Shown: positions 1 through 8,911, numbered from the stretch's first letter. The stretch is 64,000 nt of DNA from an uncultured Croceitalea sp. (GCA_947503285.1 CANNDD010000005.1:1-64000); one strand, 5' to 3'. Made by a program: numbers and translations. The notes: generated by a model not told the origin, from the sequence alone.

Positions 1-223
1 CCCTCTGGTTTTTCAGAAATTTAATTTGATTGAACTTACTTCAAATATAGAATGCTAAACTAATAGCGCAGTCGAAGTGTTTTTTGCAGTACTGAAATCT
101 TATAAAATGACATAATCACAAATGAAACACATCATAGATACTAATGTGGTTCGTGTTTGTTTTGTGGTATTCGGTAGGCTTTTGCTTATCTTATGTCAAA
201 AAGGAGGTAGTGCATCATGTTGG

Positions 224-646
224 TTATTTTGCAAACAACTGCCCCATATCTTTAAAAGCCTTAAACTCTAAAGCATTGCCCGCGGGGTCTAAAAAAAACA
301 TGGTGGCCTGTTCCCCGACCTCCCCTTTAAAACGCACATAAGGTTCGATTACGAATTCAACTCCTTTTGATTGTAAGTCTTTAGAAAATGATTTAAAGGT
401 TTCCCAGGGTAGAACCACGCCATAATGGGGTACAGGAACATTTTTACCGTCTACCGCATTAGTATGCAGATCCTCTTCACCCTTCGGTTTATAATGAATC
501 ACGACTTGATGCCCAAATACGTTGAAATCGACCCAGTGGTCGCTTGAACGCCCTTCTTCACAGCCCAGAACATCGCGATAAAAAGTGCGGCATTCAGCTA
601 GGTTATGAACGGGAATAGCGACGTGAAAGGGGGTTATAGTATCCAT
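224..646 (-). CDS. VOC (glyoxalase/bleomycin-resistance) family protein
   Basis: A single-domain VOC fold protein of about 140 residues. The N-terminal strand-helix unit ([20 protein letters not shown], then an LGC turn) and the second half ([15 protein letters not shown] ... [15 protein letters not shown]) are the two beta-alpha-beta-beta-beta halves of the family. The C-terminal DPxGNxLE is the usual metal-ligand Glu motif of this superfamily. The substrate cannot be told. I chose the ATG at 646 because the family begins close to its first strand; a GTG at 694 would add 16 residues with no family match. It stands alone, on the opposite strand to any promoter visible nearby. Confidence 0.85.
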   Translation of the reverse strand: MDTITPFHVAIPVHNLAECRTFYRDVLGCEEGRSSDHWVDFNVFGHQVVIHYKPKGEEDLHTNAVDGKNVPVPHYGVVLPWETFKSFSKDLQSKGVEFVIEPYVRFKGEVGEQATMFFLDPAGNALEFKAFKDMGQLFAK

Positions 647-812
647 GGCTTTAAAAATAGTGAAAATGTCCGTTAAGGGAACTTTATCGAACACCTTTAG
701 TTGTTCTCTTCAATCGATTTTTAATTTTTAACCGGTCTAGGTCTATAAATCCCAATAGCCGTATCTTATTTTCAGCTATCATCAATACTCTAATAATCCG
801 TAAGTCTATAGC

Positions 813-1304
813 TTAAAGTAGACCTATTTCAGCCAAGGTGATTAGCGTCGCAAAAGTTACCCAAGGAATTATGGGAAAGATCAACCACGCCGCAGTTTTA
901 GATTGTTTAAGAATACGGTAAAAAACATATGAAGCTAGAAAAATAGTAAACACATTTCCTATCAAACCACCTAGTACGCTACCAATGGCCAACGAATAGA
1001 ACGGATATAGCAGACAAGAAATGATGAGGGCATCAACGAACACCCGATTTGACCTCAACGAATGATTTTCTGATTTTCCCACAATCCATCGAGATACGGC
1101 CAAGGCTATAAACCAGATGGTCCAAACCAGCCCTACGACCCACCCAGGTGGCGCAAATGAAGGCGTTTGTATAGGATTTTCAGATGAGTCGGTGCTCCAT
1201 TCTAGACTGAAAATCAGGCCGTTTACCAAAATGACACTGCCTACTACCAAAAGTAGATTAAAAATGAGTGAACGACCGTTAGGTTTGTGGAATAGTATCG
1301 TCAT
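813..1304 (-). CDS. TspO/MBR family membrane protein
   Basis: A 163-residue integral membrane protein with about five hydrophobic helices. The diagnostic TspO motif is present in the first loop and second helix (PSFAPPGWVVGLVWTIWF), followed by aromatic-rich helices. TspO proteins bind porphyrins and other hydrophobic ligands in the inner membrane and are tied to stress responses; the ligand here is unknown. Length is normal for the family. The N-terminal helix (FNLLLVVGSVILVNGLIF) starts about 16 residues after the ATG, which fits the chosen start. No operon partner is evident. Confidence 0.85.
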   Translation of the reverse strand: MTILFHKPNGRSLIFNLLLVVGSVILVNGLIFSLEWSTDSSENPIQTPSFAPPGWVVGLVWTIWFIALAVSRWIVGKSENHSLRSNRVFVDALIISCLLYPFYSLAIGSVLGGLIGNVFTIFLASYVFYRILKQSKTAAWLIFPIIPWVTFATLITLAEIGLL

Positions 1305-1907
1305 GGACTTATTTTTAAGTTCAATAGTAATATCACTTTTATGGGAATAATCTCTCTAGCTTATACCCGCCCCTAGATTTTTTTCATTTTTTTTGTGAAA
1401 TCCGTTCGGACTGATGATTTGAAAAATGTAAGTTAATTAAAAATCCACAATATTGTTTAGGGCCTTGGTAGCCTTCCCTAAAAATCAAGGCTTCCCTGTT
1501 TTTATGAGCAACGGTCCGGCTCGTATGTTTCTTTCTATAGTTGAAGATAAGGTATTTAGAATAATAGATTAGTTGATAAGTAAGTATGTTTTGATGATTT
1601 AAGTTTATCGGTTTTCCCAAGCTAATGTTTTAAAACATTAGCTTGTATAATTAACCAAAAGCTAAAATAGAAGGGACGGCGAGGGCTCGGCTAGATACAC
1701 CTAAAGTGATATCGTTTCATAGAAATCCCGCCCTTCTATAATTTTCTTCGAATCCGAACAGTACCTAGATCCTATTTCACAGAGGTCGAATCAAATGCGA
1801 GCAAGTTATACTAAAAGAAAAAAGGTGGTTTAAGATTAAAACAACATATTAATTATCTTTAGGACACTGGACTATGGCTTTTCATAGGAGCCATTGTAGG
1901 CATTTCG
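1305..1907. other. Intergenic stretch, no supported gene
   Basis: About 600 bases without a convincing gene. A 78-codon frame on the minus strand (1384-1620) has a composition and sequence that resemble no protein family and no clear ribosome-binding site, so I do not call it. I see no strong hairpin or repeat here. Confidence 0.5.
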
Positions 1908-2921
1908 TTATTTATTTATGGATATTTCCATTGGATTAGTATGTCTTAGTCTTCCATCCTCTAACTTTTCTGCAATCTGGGCATAAGATAATGTAGTGTT
2001 GTCATTTTTAAGTTCTTTTGCAAATGATTGAATGTATTGGAAGTCTGGATTTATATCTATTAACTTTAAGAGTTCTTTTCCTATTCTTGTATATAGTCTT
2101 ATCGATAATGATTGTTTATCGGAATTAGCTTTTTTATCATAGAATACTATTGTATTTCCAAAAACGAATACATTACGATTATCATTTGGTAATTTTTCAA
2201 AGTTGAATGATAAAAATTCTCCCGAATGAAGTAAGCCAAGCTCTTCCATAAGTGCTATATCATCGAATGCAATTCCGTATTTTTTCAATTCGTCATCCTT
2301 ACCTTTGAATAGAAAAGCATCTTTCCCGTGAGAAATAGAAAAATTTGCAATTTTTGTAAATATCTCAGCGTCTGACTTCGATAAACTTCTTATTAGTTCT
2401 AATGTTCTTAGTGAAAAGGATTTAGGGTTTTTCACTTCTCCCGATAAAATTCTGCCCCATAAACCCTGCATTTCTTCATTTGAAACATCTTGAGCATAAT
2501 TAAAAAATCTTGTTGTCCAATCTTCATCTACTTTTTCTTCGCTTACGGATTTCTCACCTTCTAATTGTTCAGCTGCAATTTGAGTAACCTTTTCTATGTT
2601 TTGCTGTCTCTTTTGTTCTTGATACTCAACACGATTTTCAGCTCGTTCTGGTAATGAGGTAATTTCCTTTATACTTTCTTTATCAAGTGACCTAAGACTT
2701 ACTTTAGATTCTTTATAATCAATTTTTTGCAGAGAATTTTGATTTTCTTCTATTGCTTTTGAAACAACACTTATTTCATAAGCTTTAGCGTCTGCATTTT
2801 TTTTAATCAAATATGGTTGGGTTATAGCACCAGTACCTTGAGCAATAACTTCTATTAGCTTCGTAAGGGGTTTGCTTAATCCCAAAACATCCTTTATTTT
2901 ATCAAAATCTATTAATGCCAT
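1908..2921 (-). CDS. DUF2806-type cytoplasmic protein
   Basis: A 337-residue soluble protein. The start resembles DUF2806 proteins (a glycine-rich IAQGTGAITQPYLIKKNADA segment). The middle contains the typical VSNEEMQGLWGRILSGEV, then KNPKSFSLRTLELIRSLS, a pattern I associate with the DUF2806/TIGR03899 family. Between them lies a charged, probably coiled-coil segment (about residues 60-140). Function is unknown; members are often found in accessory regions. The ATG at 2921 fits the family start. Downstream there are two hairpins and two small lipoprotein-like genes on the same strand. Confidence 0.7.
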   Translation of the reverse strand: MALIDFDKIKDVLGLSKPLTKLIEVIAQGTGAITQPYLIKKNADAKAYEISVVSKAIEENQNSLQKIDYKESKVSLRSLDKESIKEITSLPERAENRVEYQEQKRQQNIEKVTQIAAEQLEGEKSVSEEKVDEDWTTRFFNYAQDVSNEEMQGLWGRILSGEVKNPKSFSLRTLELIRSLSKSDAEIFTKIANFSISHGKDAFLFKGKDDELKKYGIAFDDIALMEELGLLHSGEFLSFNFEKLPNDNRNVFVFGNTIVFYDKKANSDKQSLSIRLYTRIGKELLKLIDINPDFQYIQSFAKELKNDNTTLSYAQIAEKLEDGRLRHTNPMEISINK

Positions 2922-2965
2922 ATGTTTTTTATAATGAATGCCAACGGTCTTGTGTATGATTAGTT

Positions 2966-3050
2966 GCGGACTTTTCCAACGGAAAATGTCCGCCTGACTT
3001 TAAAGATAATTGATTGCAGGAATTTCCAAGTGGAAATTCCGCCCGCAATT
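2966..3050. repeat. Two adjacent near-perfect hairpins
   Basis: Hairpin 1 spans 2966-2993: GCGGAC-TTTTCC pairs with GGAAAA-(T)-GTCCGC around an AAC loop. Hairpin 2 spans 3013-3050: GGAATTTCC pairs with GGAAATTCC around a 4-nt loop, with an outer ATTGC/GCAAT pair. Such dispersed palindromes are common between small genes in flavobacteria. Neither is followed by a clear T-run, so a terminator role is uncertain. A mobile-cassette recombination site is possible but not shown. Confidence 0.6.
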
Positions 3051-3059
3051 GTGTTGCCA

Positions 3060-3458
3060 TTAGTTTTTAATTTTCTTTTCAGACTTCACGGGAACTAGAA
3101 ATTTATGAGTGAAATCTTCTTCGTTTTCAATCCGTTCGGTAACCTTTATTTCCAACTTTCCGTCCACCAGAGTTTTTTCAATCGGTGTAATGGTAAATCT
3201 GAAACCATCATTGTCGCCTTGATTTAGCTCAATACCGGGTCCGAAAATCATGAACTTTTGGTTGTCGATATTTTCCGTTTTAAAATTTGCTTTTGTTGGT
3301 TGTCCAACGATTAAAAATTCCGCATTGTTTTCAAAAACTAGCTCTACTTTTTTGTCCGCTTTTGAATAAACAAATTGCAATTGATTTTTGTTGCCGCAAC
3401 TCGAAACAATCAAGGTTATAATTACACAAATTGCATAATTCCAAAAGTTCTTTTTCAT
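3060..3458 (-). CDS. Small lipoprotein, function unknown
   Basis: A 132-residue protein with a lipoprotein signal peptide: positive start (MKKNFWNY), hydrophobic core and a lipobox ending LIVSSC at about residue 21. The mature part is short and beta-rich with no motif I recognise. The gene starts directly at the stop of the gene upstream (3459), so the two are probably co-transcribed and translationally coupled. Confidence 0.6.
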   Translation of the reverse strand: MKKNFWNYAICVIITLIVSSCGNKNQLQFVYSKADKKVELVFENNAEFLIVGQPTKANFKTENIDNQKFMIFGPGIELNQGDNDGFRFTITPIEKTLVDGKLEIKVTERIENEEDFTHKFLVPVKSEKKIKN

Positions 3459-3815
3459 TCAGTCTGTTCTTAAATCTTCATGAAAACCCCCAGCTTCCCA
3501 TTTACGTTTCCCAATGAATTTTCCACAAAGATTGTATCGTTCAATATATTCGTTTTCGGCTTTTCTATTATACCTGAAAACCCATATTTCTTGGTTCACA
3601 ATTTTTATTCTTCTGAATCTTCTATCATCACAAGCATCAAGTGAGCACATGAAAGCAGACTTTCGTTTTAGGATAATATTTCCGTTTGAATCCATAACTC
3701 GGTCGGTAACCTCAATTCTTTGGTGGGACAATTTCCAAAATAAAAACTTCCGTTCTTTTTCGATTCTTTCAGTTTTCAAAAAGACATTTTCAATTCCACA
3801 ATCCTTGGAATCCAT
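3459..3815 (-). CDS. Hypothetical protein with an upstream signal-peptide-like extension
   Basis: At least 118 residues, function unknown, rich in Arg/Glu beta strands (FRRIKIVNQEIWVFRY). The ATG at 3815 gives no export signal. However, the same frame stays open upstream to about 3910 and reads as a good signal peptide (KSSIFLLLTFSLLGSTVGL, then NGLYSQ). No ATG, GTG or TTG is available before it; an ATT near 3910 would be needed. Either a rare start is used or the original start was lost by mutation. It is immediately followed by the lipoprotein gene at 3458. Confidence 0.45.
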   Translation of the reverse strand: MDSKDCGIENVFLKTERIEKERKFLFWKLSHQRIEVTDRVMDSNGNIILKRKSAFMCSLDACDDRRFRRIKIVNQEIWVFRYNRKAENEYIERYNLCGKFIGKRKWEAGGFHEDLRTD

Positions 3816-3943
3816 CTGGTTTTCGCTTTGGGAGTAAAGTCCATTTAGTCCAACCGTTGAACCTAGTAAAGAGAAGGTAAGGAGAAGAAATATGGATGAT
3901 TTTTGGATAATATCTGGTCTTTTGAAATTAATGGCAACAAGAA

Positions 3944-3967
3944 AATATAGTAACTAGTTACTATATT
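3944..3967. promoter_or_regulatory. 24-bp perfect palindrome
   Basis: Arms AATATAGTAACT and AGTTACTATATT meet with no spacer. It contains inverted GTAAC/GTTAC half-sites, which also occur in the divergent HxlR/hydrolase promoter (4859-4873). It lies between the end of the hydrolase gene and the hypothetical gene at 3815. It could be an operator or a cruciform. Confidence 0.4.
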
Positions 3968-4015
3968 CTTATTATAGGGATCCTAAAAATAAATCATTAC
4001 GCGCTGCAGAACAAT

Positions 4016-4855
4016 CTAGGTTTCTAAAAAAGCGATGATTTGTTCATTTACCGTTTCTTGGTGCATGGAATGCCCAAGCCCTTTGGTAGCCACCAATTGG
4101 CTGCCTTTCCAGTGCTCGTGAACCCTTTTTGAGGCCGCAAAAGGTACTTGTAGGTCATATTCATCATGAAACAACAAGCCCTTTTTGGTGTTGGTGGCGA
4201 CGAATAGTGCACTTGAAAATTCATGAAAGTGAAAACCCAACCATTCTTTTAACCTTTTGTCCATGGCCGCCCTGACCCTGTTATTGAATCGTAGCAGTTT
4301 TTGGTAATGGTCCATAAATTGGGAGAACTCGCAAGGGGAACCCACGGTCACGATTTTTTCTACCGTTGATTCAGGGTTTTTAAAATGGTCGTACAATATC
4401 GTCATGCCACCGACCGAATGGGCAACCACATATTTAGGGCGATATTTATCGAGCATATGACGTGATGACAGCGAGTATAAGGGTACATGAAGGCGTTTGC
4501 CAGAAGAATACCCGTGGGCGGGAGCGTCAAACGCAATGATGTTAAAGTTATTCTCTTTGAGTTTTTTAATAAGGTTTCGCCATCGGTAGGTGTTGCTTTC
4601 CCAACCGTGCATTAAAAGCACCGTGTCCCCGGTTCCTTTCCATTGGTATGATTGTACCTGGTGTTCACCGACGGTTTCAACCTCATGTTTTGCAGCGTCT
4701 AAAAACGCTTTTTGAACAGGTAAGACCTTTCCTTTTCGAATCGTACAGAAAACGTCAAATGCCTTAATGGCCGTTGCCCGTGGATTAAAAAGGACTTGAA
4801 TATTGAAAAGTTTACCGTAGGCAAACGGAACGATTTTGGCAAGTATTTTTTTCAT
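4016..4855 (-). CDS. Alpha/beta hydrolase
   Basis: A 279-residue serine hydrolase of the alpha/beta fold. The oxyanion-hole motif HGW follows strand 3 (VLLMHGWESNTYRWRNL). The nucleophile elbow is AHSVGG, the acid lies near HDEYDLQVP, and the catalytic His is in GLGHSM close to the C terminus. Substrate is unknown; esters or lactones are typical. It is transcribed divergently from an HxlR regulator, with starts about 100 bp apart. In such pairs the regulator often controls the enzyme and itself. Confidence 0.85.
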   Translation of the reverse strand: MKKILAKIVPFAYGKLFNIQVLFNPRATAIKAFDVFCTIRKGKVLPVQKAFLDAAKHEVETVGEHQVQSYQWKGTGDTVLLMHGWESNTYRWRNLIKKLKENNFNIIAFDAPAHGYSSGKRLHVPLYSLSSRHMLDKYRPKYVVAHSVGGMTILYDHFKNPESTVEKIVTVGSPCEFSQFMDHYQKLLRFNNRVRAAMDKRLKEWLGFHFHEFSSALFVATNTKKGLLFHDEYDLQVPFAASKRVHEHWKGSQLVATKGLGHSMHQETVNEQIIAFLET

Positions 4856-4858
4856 AAG

Positions 4859-4873
4859 GTTACTTTTTGTAAC
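4859..4873. promoter_or_regulatory. Candidate HxlR operator in divergent promoter
   Basis: GTTAC-TTTTT-GTAAC is a perfect inverted repeat with a 5-nt spacer. It lies just upstream of the hydrolase start (4855) and about 80 bp upstream of the HxlR start (4953). The position and symmetry suit the dimeric winged-helix regulator encoded next to it. This is inference only. Confidence 0.4.
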
Positions 4874-4952
4874 TTACTCTTTAAAGGAAACTAAAAATAC
4901 ATATTCTTTTTTAGGAAAAAAAGAAGTTACCCGCGCAAAACCTGATGTCTCT

Positions 4953-5384
4953 ATGGAAACCGTTACTGATAATCAAAAAGATAGGACGATAAAAAAGCTC
5001 GAAAAAATGTTCGGGCATCTTGATTACAAACATCCACCGGAACTTTGCCCTGTGAGGGATATCATGTCAGTGGCCTCGGATCAATGGAGCATCTTAATCA
5101 TCTTATGGCTTGGTTATTTTCCCGTTTTACGTTTCAATAAATTGAAAAAGTTTGTTTATGGTATCTCAAATAAGGTGTTGAGTCAACGGTTAAAAGTTCT
5201 GGAGGCCGACGGTTATATTTTGCGAAAAGCCTATGCTGAAGTTCCCATACGGGTCGAATATAGCCTAACGGAGTTTGGCCAGAACTATGTAGAAAAACTA
5301 TTGGAATTGACCGAATGGATGCATCTCAATAGCCCGAAAGTGATAGCGAATAGAAGTAAATATGGAAACATAGAAAATATGTAG
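4953..5384 (+). CDS. HxlR family transcriptional regulator
   Basis: A 143-residue winged-helix regulator. It has the HxlR signature: a conserved Cys before the DNA-binding domain (PPELCPVRDIMSVASDQWSILIILWL), then FNKLKKFVYGISNKVLSQRLKVLE and the wing (VPIRVEYSLTEFG). HxlR proteins sense reactive electrophiles, aldehydes or quinones through that Cys and usually control an adjacent detoxification gene. Here that gene would be the divergent hydrolase. I chose the ATG at 4953; the frame is open to 4836 but that region overlaps the hydrolase start and has no family match. Confidence 0.88.
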   Translation: METVTDNQKDRTIKKLEKMFGHLDYKHPPELCPVRDIMSVASDQWSILIILWLGYFPVLRFNKLKKFVYGISNKVLSQRLKVLEADGYILRKAYAEVPIRVEYSLTEFGQNYVEKLLELTEWMHLNSPKVIANRSKYGNIENM

Positions 5385-5385
5385 T

Positions 5386-6348
5386 TCACCGTTTTACCGA
5401 ATTCCAAATGTCTAGGTGCATTTTCCATTGATCATTTTCTTTTTTCCAAACAACGACATACTTGCCCTGCCATTCATTGATTTGTCCGTCTGGGTTTTGC
5501 GTTTTTCCTTCATACGCTCCGTAATCGTGAGCATAGTCACCAAAGAATTTCACTTCTTTTGAAGTGATTTTATGGTGTACGGTTTTGTACCCATTATTTT
5601 TTGGGGTCCAGTATTTTTCAAGTTCGGGTCCCTCTAAAATAGGTCTGTTGTTGGGGAAAATTTTCGCATCAGCGGTGTAACTATCCATGATACCATCAAT
5701 ATCCCCAGACATGACCGCTTGCGAAAATTGGTTGGAGGCTGCTATGATTTCTTGCTTATCGCCTTGTTGCGGTTTCTTCTGGTTTGAGCAGTCTATTTTC
5801 CAAAATGGGAATGCGACAGTTTCGGTTTTGTCTACCCATTCGCCAACCCATTTATACCCATTTTCATTGATATCATAAAAGGTCAATCTAGAAAAGCCAT
5901 CGGTTCCGTTGGGGGCTTTTTGTTCTTTGTACAGTACGATTTTACCTTCTTCAGTTTTGACGCCTTCCCAAGTAGCTAATCGGGGCGTGGGCGTGCCAGA
6001 ACTATAATAATGCACGTACCATTTGGTACTGTCGGCGATGAACTGACGTATACTGCCCGAATGACGCCCATCGGCTTTAAGGGTCTCATCTTGAATGCCC
6101 ATGCCGTTCATAATGTATTTGAACTTCCAGACCATATCGACAGGTTCTGCCCATGTTTGATCTGGGTTTCGAGATTGCGACTTACAGTTGCAGGTGCCAA
6201 TTAGGGGGGCGAAATCGGTAATTTGTTCAGGGGCATCCGGATTTGGAAGTCCGTAAGGATGTTCAAAAGATGGCTCAAAATCGTATTGGGCCAAAACAAA
6301 ACTCGGCAGCAAAACTGCGATGGTAATGAGTTGAATGACGGTTTTCAT
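5386..6348 (-). CDS. Exported protein with C-terminal SnoaL/DUF4440-like domain
   Basis: A 320-residue protein with an N-terminal signal peptide (MKTVIQLITIAVLLPSFVLA, cut before QYDFEP). Residues of about 40-190 form a beta-rich domain that starts PLIGTCNCKS and resembles DUF1579/FABP-like secreted domains. Residues of about 200-320 form an NTF2-like (DUF4440) cone fold (ANQFSQAVMSGDIDGIMDSY ... VVVWKKENDQWKMHLDIWN). It may bind a small lipophilic molecule in the periplasm; the role is unknown. Its stop is next to the convergent HxlR stop. Confidence 0.7.
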   Translation of the reverse strand: MKTVIQLITIAVLLPSFVLAQYDFEPSFEHPYGLPNPDAPEQITDFAPLIGTCNCKSQSRNPDQTWAEPVDMVWKFKYIMNGMGIQDETLKADGRHSGSIRQFIADSTKWYVHYYSSGTPTPRLATWEGVKTEEGKIVLYKEQKAPNGTDGFSRLTFYDINENGYKWVGEWVDKTETVAFPFWKIDCSNQKKPQQGDKQEIIAASNQFSQAVMSGDIDGIMDSYTADAKIFPNNRPILEGPELEKYWTPKNNGYKTVHHKITSKEVKFFGDYAHDYGAYEGKTQNPDGQINEWQGKYVVVWKKENDQWKMHLDIWNSVKR

Positions 6349-6428
6349 GGTATTGGTCGTGGTTAACTATTCTTGAAATTAGGGAAAACCTATTAATAAA
6401 AAGTACTGGTTATGAACAAATTAACGAA

Positions 6429-6791
6429 TCAGTCTTCTCTGTGAACGGTATCCATACTGAATGCAGGCATGCAAATAGCGAGATATTCACATTCTTCTTC
6501 AAAAGGGTTTGAATATTGCACCCTTGTACCCTTATGGATTTTTATGGATTGCCCTGCTTTCAATACCACTTTTTCACCATCAATGAGAAATTGTTTTTGA
6601 CCTTTAATGATAAAGGTGAACTCGTCAAATTCTGGGGTTTGAAACGGTTCGCTCCATCCCGGTGGTGCCTTCATATGGGCAATGCTGATATTGGCATTAC
6701 CGTCAGTCGCCAAACCAAAGTGTTCGGCAATATATTTACCATCTTCGGTCGGAACGATAAAGGGGGATTCTTGAAGGATATAATTCTTCAT
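6429..6791 (-). CDS. Cupin domain protein
   Basis: A 120-residue single-domain cupin. The core motifs are visible: FDEFTFIIKGQKQFLIDGEK, then a glycine turn and KAGQSIKIHKGTRVQYSNP. The first cupin motif lacks the usual double His, so metal binding is doubtful. It may be an isomerase-like or small-molecule-binding protein. The start at 6791 is preceded by an AACCAAC heptamer tandem repeat. Confidence 0.75.
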   Translation of the reverse strand: MKNYILQESPFIVPTEDGKYIAEHFGLATDGNANISIAHMKAPPGWSEPFQTPEFDEFTFIIKGQKQFLIDGEKVVLKAGQSIKIHKGTRVQYSNPFEEECEYLAICMPAFSMDTVHRED

Positions 6792-6804
6792 TTTTTTATT
6801 TTAC

Positions 6805-6826
6805 AACAACCAACAACCAACAACCA
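6805..6826. repeat. Heptamer tandem repeat AACCAAC (about 3 copies)
   Basis: About three copies of a 7-nt unit lie 14-35 nt upstream of the cupin start codon, filling most of the gap to the next gene. A copy-number change would alter promoter or leader spacing. Confidence 0.6.
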
Positions 6827-6828
6827 AA

Positions 6829-7377
6829 TCAATCCCAACCAAGCATCAAATACTTGATTTTTGCCTCATCGGGTATTTGAACCGCTTCAATTTCGGTAGT
6901 GGTATACCGTAAATTGGAAGGCAATTCAGACTTGTCGATGGTAAAATAGAGATTACTCTCTTTCGGAAAGACCACGATACTGTTAAAAGTCGTGACAATC
7001 TTTTTAATTGTGTAGTTTTCTTGTATGTCCTTAAAGGTGCTATTGAGTGAGATCCCTTTTTCAGAAGTATATCTTGGATCTAAAATCTGCACATTCTCAA
7101 AAGTCTGCAAGCTATCGGTATTTGGGGTCAGCTTTAAGAGCGGTCGGCCACCTTTTTCAAAGATTTGGATCTTTTTGGTCGAAGCCCCAATTTTAGTGGA
7201 CAGCGTATCCTTGAGTATGGAATCCGCACTAAAAATACCCTCCAACTTAGAAACTGGGGTATCACTCCGCAAGGGGCCAACACTATTTTCTGTGATTTGA
7301 AAAGTGGCATCCTTCTCAGTGCATGAACTGCAAAAAATGAGGGCGCAACTTGCTATGGTCAAGTATATTTTTTTCAT
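6829..7377 (-). CDS. Lipoprotein, function unknown
   Basis: A 182-residue protein with a lipoprotein signal peptide (MKKIYLTIASCALIFCSSC, lipobox CSSC). The mature part looks like a small periplasmic beta-sandwich domain: repeated strand-turn patterns such as ENSVGPLRSDTPVSKLEGIF and LNSTFKDIQENYTI. The same architecture is frequent in flavobacterial DUF1131-like lipoproteins, but I cannot assign it firmly. It lies between the HerA-like gene and the cupin gene on the same strand, separated from both by heptamer repeats. Confidence 0.6.
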   Translation of the reverse strand: MKKIYLTIASCALIFCSSCTEKDATFQITENSVGPLRSDTPVSKLEGIFSADSILKDTLSTKIGASTKKIQIFEKGGRPLLKLTPNTDSLQTFENVQILDPRYTSEKGISLNSTFKDIQENYTIKKIVTTFNSIVVFPKESNLYFTIDKSELPSNLRYTTTEIEAVQIPDEAKIKYLMLGWD

Positions 7378-7380
7378 TTA

Positions 7381-7407
7381 TCTAACATCTAACATCTAAC
7401 ATCTAAC
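7381..7407. repeat. Heptamer tandem repeat TCTAACA (nearly 4 copies)
   Basis: Three full copies of TCTAACA plus TCTAAC. The last unit includes the stop codon of the HerA-like gene. The array ends four bases from the start codon of the lipoprotein gene at 7377, so copy number could affect its leader. Confidence 0.75.
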
Positions 7408-8911
7408 GAATAACTTTTTTCAAAACCCCCAATACACCACGTATAAAGGTAGCGCTTGTCAATACTTTGACCACTGGGTTCATTCGGGTGCTTTTGCGCC
7501 TAGTGGTCGTTCTTCTTGAAGTAGTTGTCACTTTTTCTTTTGCAGCTTCTTTTTCGGCCTTTTCAATTTTTTCATTTAAGATTTCATAGGCACTTTCCCT
7601 ATCGATTTCCTCATTGTACTTTTTAATAAGCTTTGAGCTTTCAAGGGTTTCTTCGAGTTCTGTTTTGGTCAACACGTCCATACGGCTCATTGGGGCCCGA
7701 AGCATGGTAGCGGCCAATGGTGTTGGGCGGCCTTTTTCATCTAAAGCCGAAATCAGGGCCTCACCGATACCCAATGAAGTCAATACCTCTTTGGTGTCAT
7801 AAAACTCTGAATCAGGATAATTCTCTGCGGTCAGCTTAATGGCCTTTCGGTCTTTGGCCGTGAAAGCGCGAAGGGCATGTTGTACTTTTAAGCCTAATTG
7901 GGATAACACTGCATCGGGCACATCAGTTGGGTTTTGGGTGACGAAATACAGTCCGATACCCTTAGACCGAATGAGTTTTACGATACTCTCTATTTGGTCT
8001 AACAAGGCTTTTGAAGCTTCTTTAAAGATCAAATGGGCCTCATCAATGAACAAGATAAGTTCAGGGCGGTCACTGTCACCCTGTTCGGGAAAAGTGGAAT
8101 AGATTTCAGCGAGCAGGCTCAACATAAAAGTAGAGAACAACTTAGGTTTATCCTGAATATCCGTGAGGCGAATGATGTTGATATAGCCCCTGCCATTTTC
8201 ATCTATTCGTACCAAATCTTCAACGTCAAAAGATTTTTCCCCGAAAAAGAGGTCGGCCCCCTGCTGTTCCAATTCAATTATCTTTCGAAGTATCGTACCT
8301 GTCGAGCTCGTTGATATCCGTCCATATTCCGCTTGAAATTCCTTTTTGCCCTCGCCTGTTGCATATTGTAATACCTTTTTAAAGTCCTTCAGGTCGAGTA
8401 GGGGTAATTTATTGTCATCACAGTATTTAAAGACCACAGCGACGATACCTTCTTGTGTGACTGTTAAATCCAATATACGAGAGAGCAATACCGGGCCAAA
8501 TTCTGAGACCGTAGCTCTTAGCCGAACACCATTTTGTTCGGAGAGCGATAAAATTTCAACCGGAAATCCCTTAGGTTCGAACGGTAGGCCAATCGCGTCA
8601 TGGCGCTTATCTATTTTTGGATGACCCGGGCTTGCTTTCGCAATTCCGCTTAAATCCCCTTTTAAATCCATCAACAGTACAGGAATACCCTTATCCGATA
8701 AATTTTCGGCGATTACCTGCAAGGTCTTCGTTTTGCCTGTTCCCGTCGCCCCTGCAATCAGTCCATGACGGTTTAAAGTCTTTAAAGGAACTTTGACGAA
8801 GGCGTTCGTTACGGTTTCGCCATCAACCATACCAGCACCCATGGTGATAAAGTCCCCCTTCGTGGTATACCCCTTATCAATATGGGCAAAGAATTTTTCT
8901 TTGTTGCTCAT
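7403..8911 (-). CDS. HerA-like (DUF853) P-loop ATPase
   Basis: A 502-residue HerA/FtsK-superfamily ATPase of the DUF853 type. Walker A is GATGTGKT (Lys at about residue 60), and the next strand is VLLMDLKGDLSG. Walker B is LILFIDEAHLIF, and the sensor strand is GIGLYFVTQNPTDVPDAVLSQLG. The C terminus is Arg/Lys-rich. HerA-like proteins form hexameric DNA translocases; DUF853 proteins are widespread single genes of unsettled role. I chose the ATG at 8911 (MSNKEKFFAHIDKG). The frame extends to 9235, but that part overlaps the divergent RidA gene. Confidence 0.85.
   Translation of the reverse strand: MSNKEKFFAHIDKGYTTKGDFITMGAGMVDGETVTNAFVKVPLKTLNRHGLIAGATGTGKTKTLQVIAENLSDKGIPVLLMDLKGDLSGIAKASPGHPKIDKRHDAIGLPFEPKGFPVEILSLSEQNGVRLRATVSEFGPVLLSRILDLTVTQEGIVAVVFKYCDDNKLPLLDLKDFKKVLQYATGEGKKEFQAEYGRISTSSTGTILRKIIELEQQGADLFFGEKSFDVEDLVRIDENGRGYINIIRLTDIQDKPKLFSTFMLSLLAEIYSTFPEQGDSDRPELILFIDEAHLIFKEASKALLDQIESIVKLIRSKGIGLYFVTQNPTDVPDAVLSQLGLKVQHALRAFTAKDRKAIKLTAENYPDSEFYDTKEVLTSLGIGEALISALDEKGRPTPLAATMLRAPMSRMDVLTKTELEETLESSKLIKKYNEEIDRESAYEILNEKIEKAEKEAAKEKVTTTSRRTTTRRKSTRMNPVVKVLTSATFIRGVLGVLKKVIR

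Noticed and set aside
1384-1620. 78-codon minus-strand frame
   Set aside because: Protein-unlike sequence, no ribosome-binding site, no family; probably chance.
2941-3060. Integron attC site
   Set aside because: Palindromic, but the core GTTRRRY / RYYYAAC boxes are not both present and no integron integrase is nearby.
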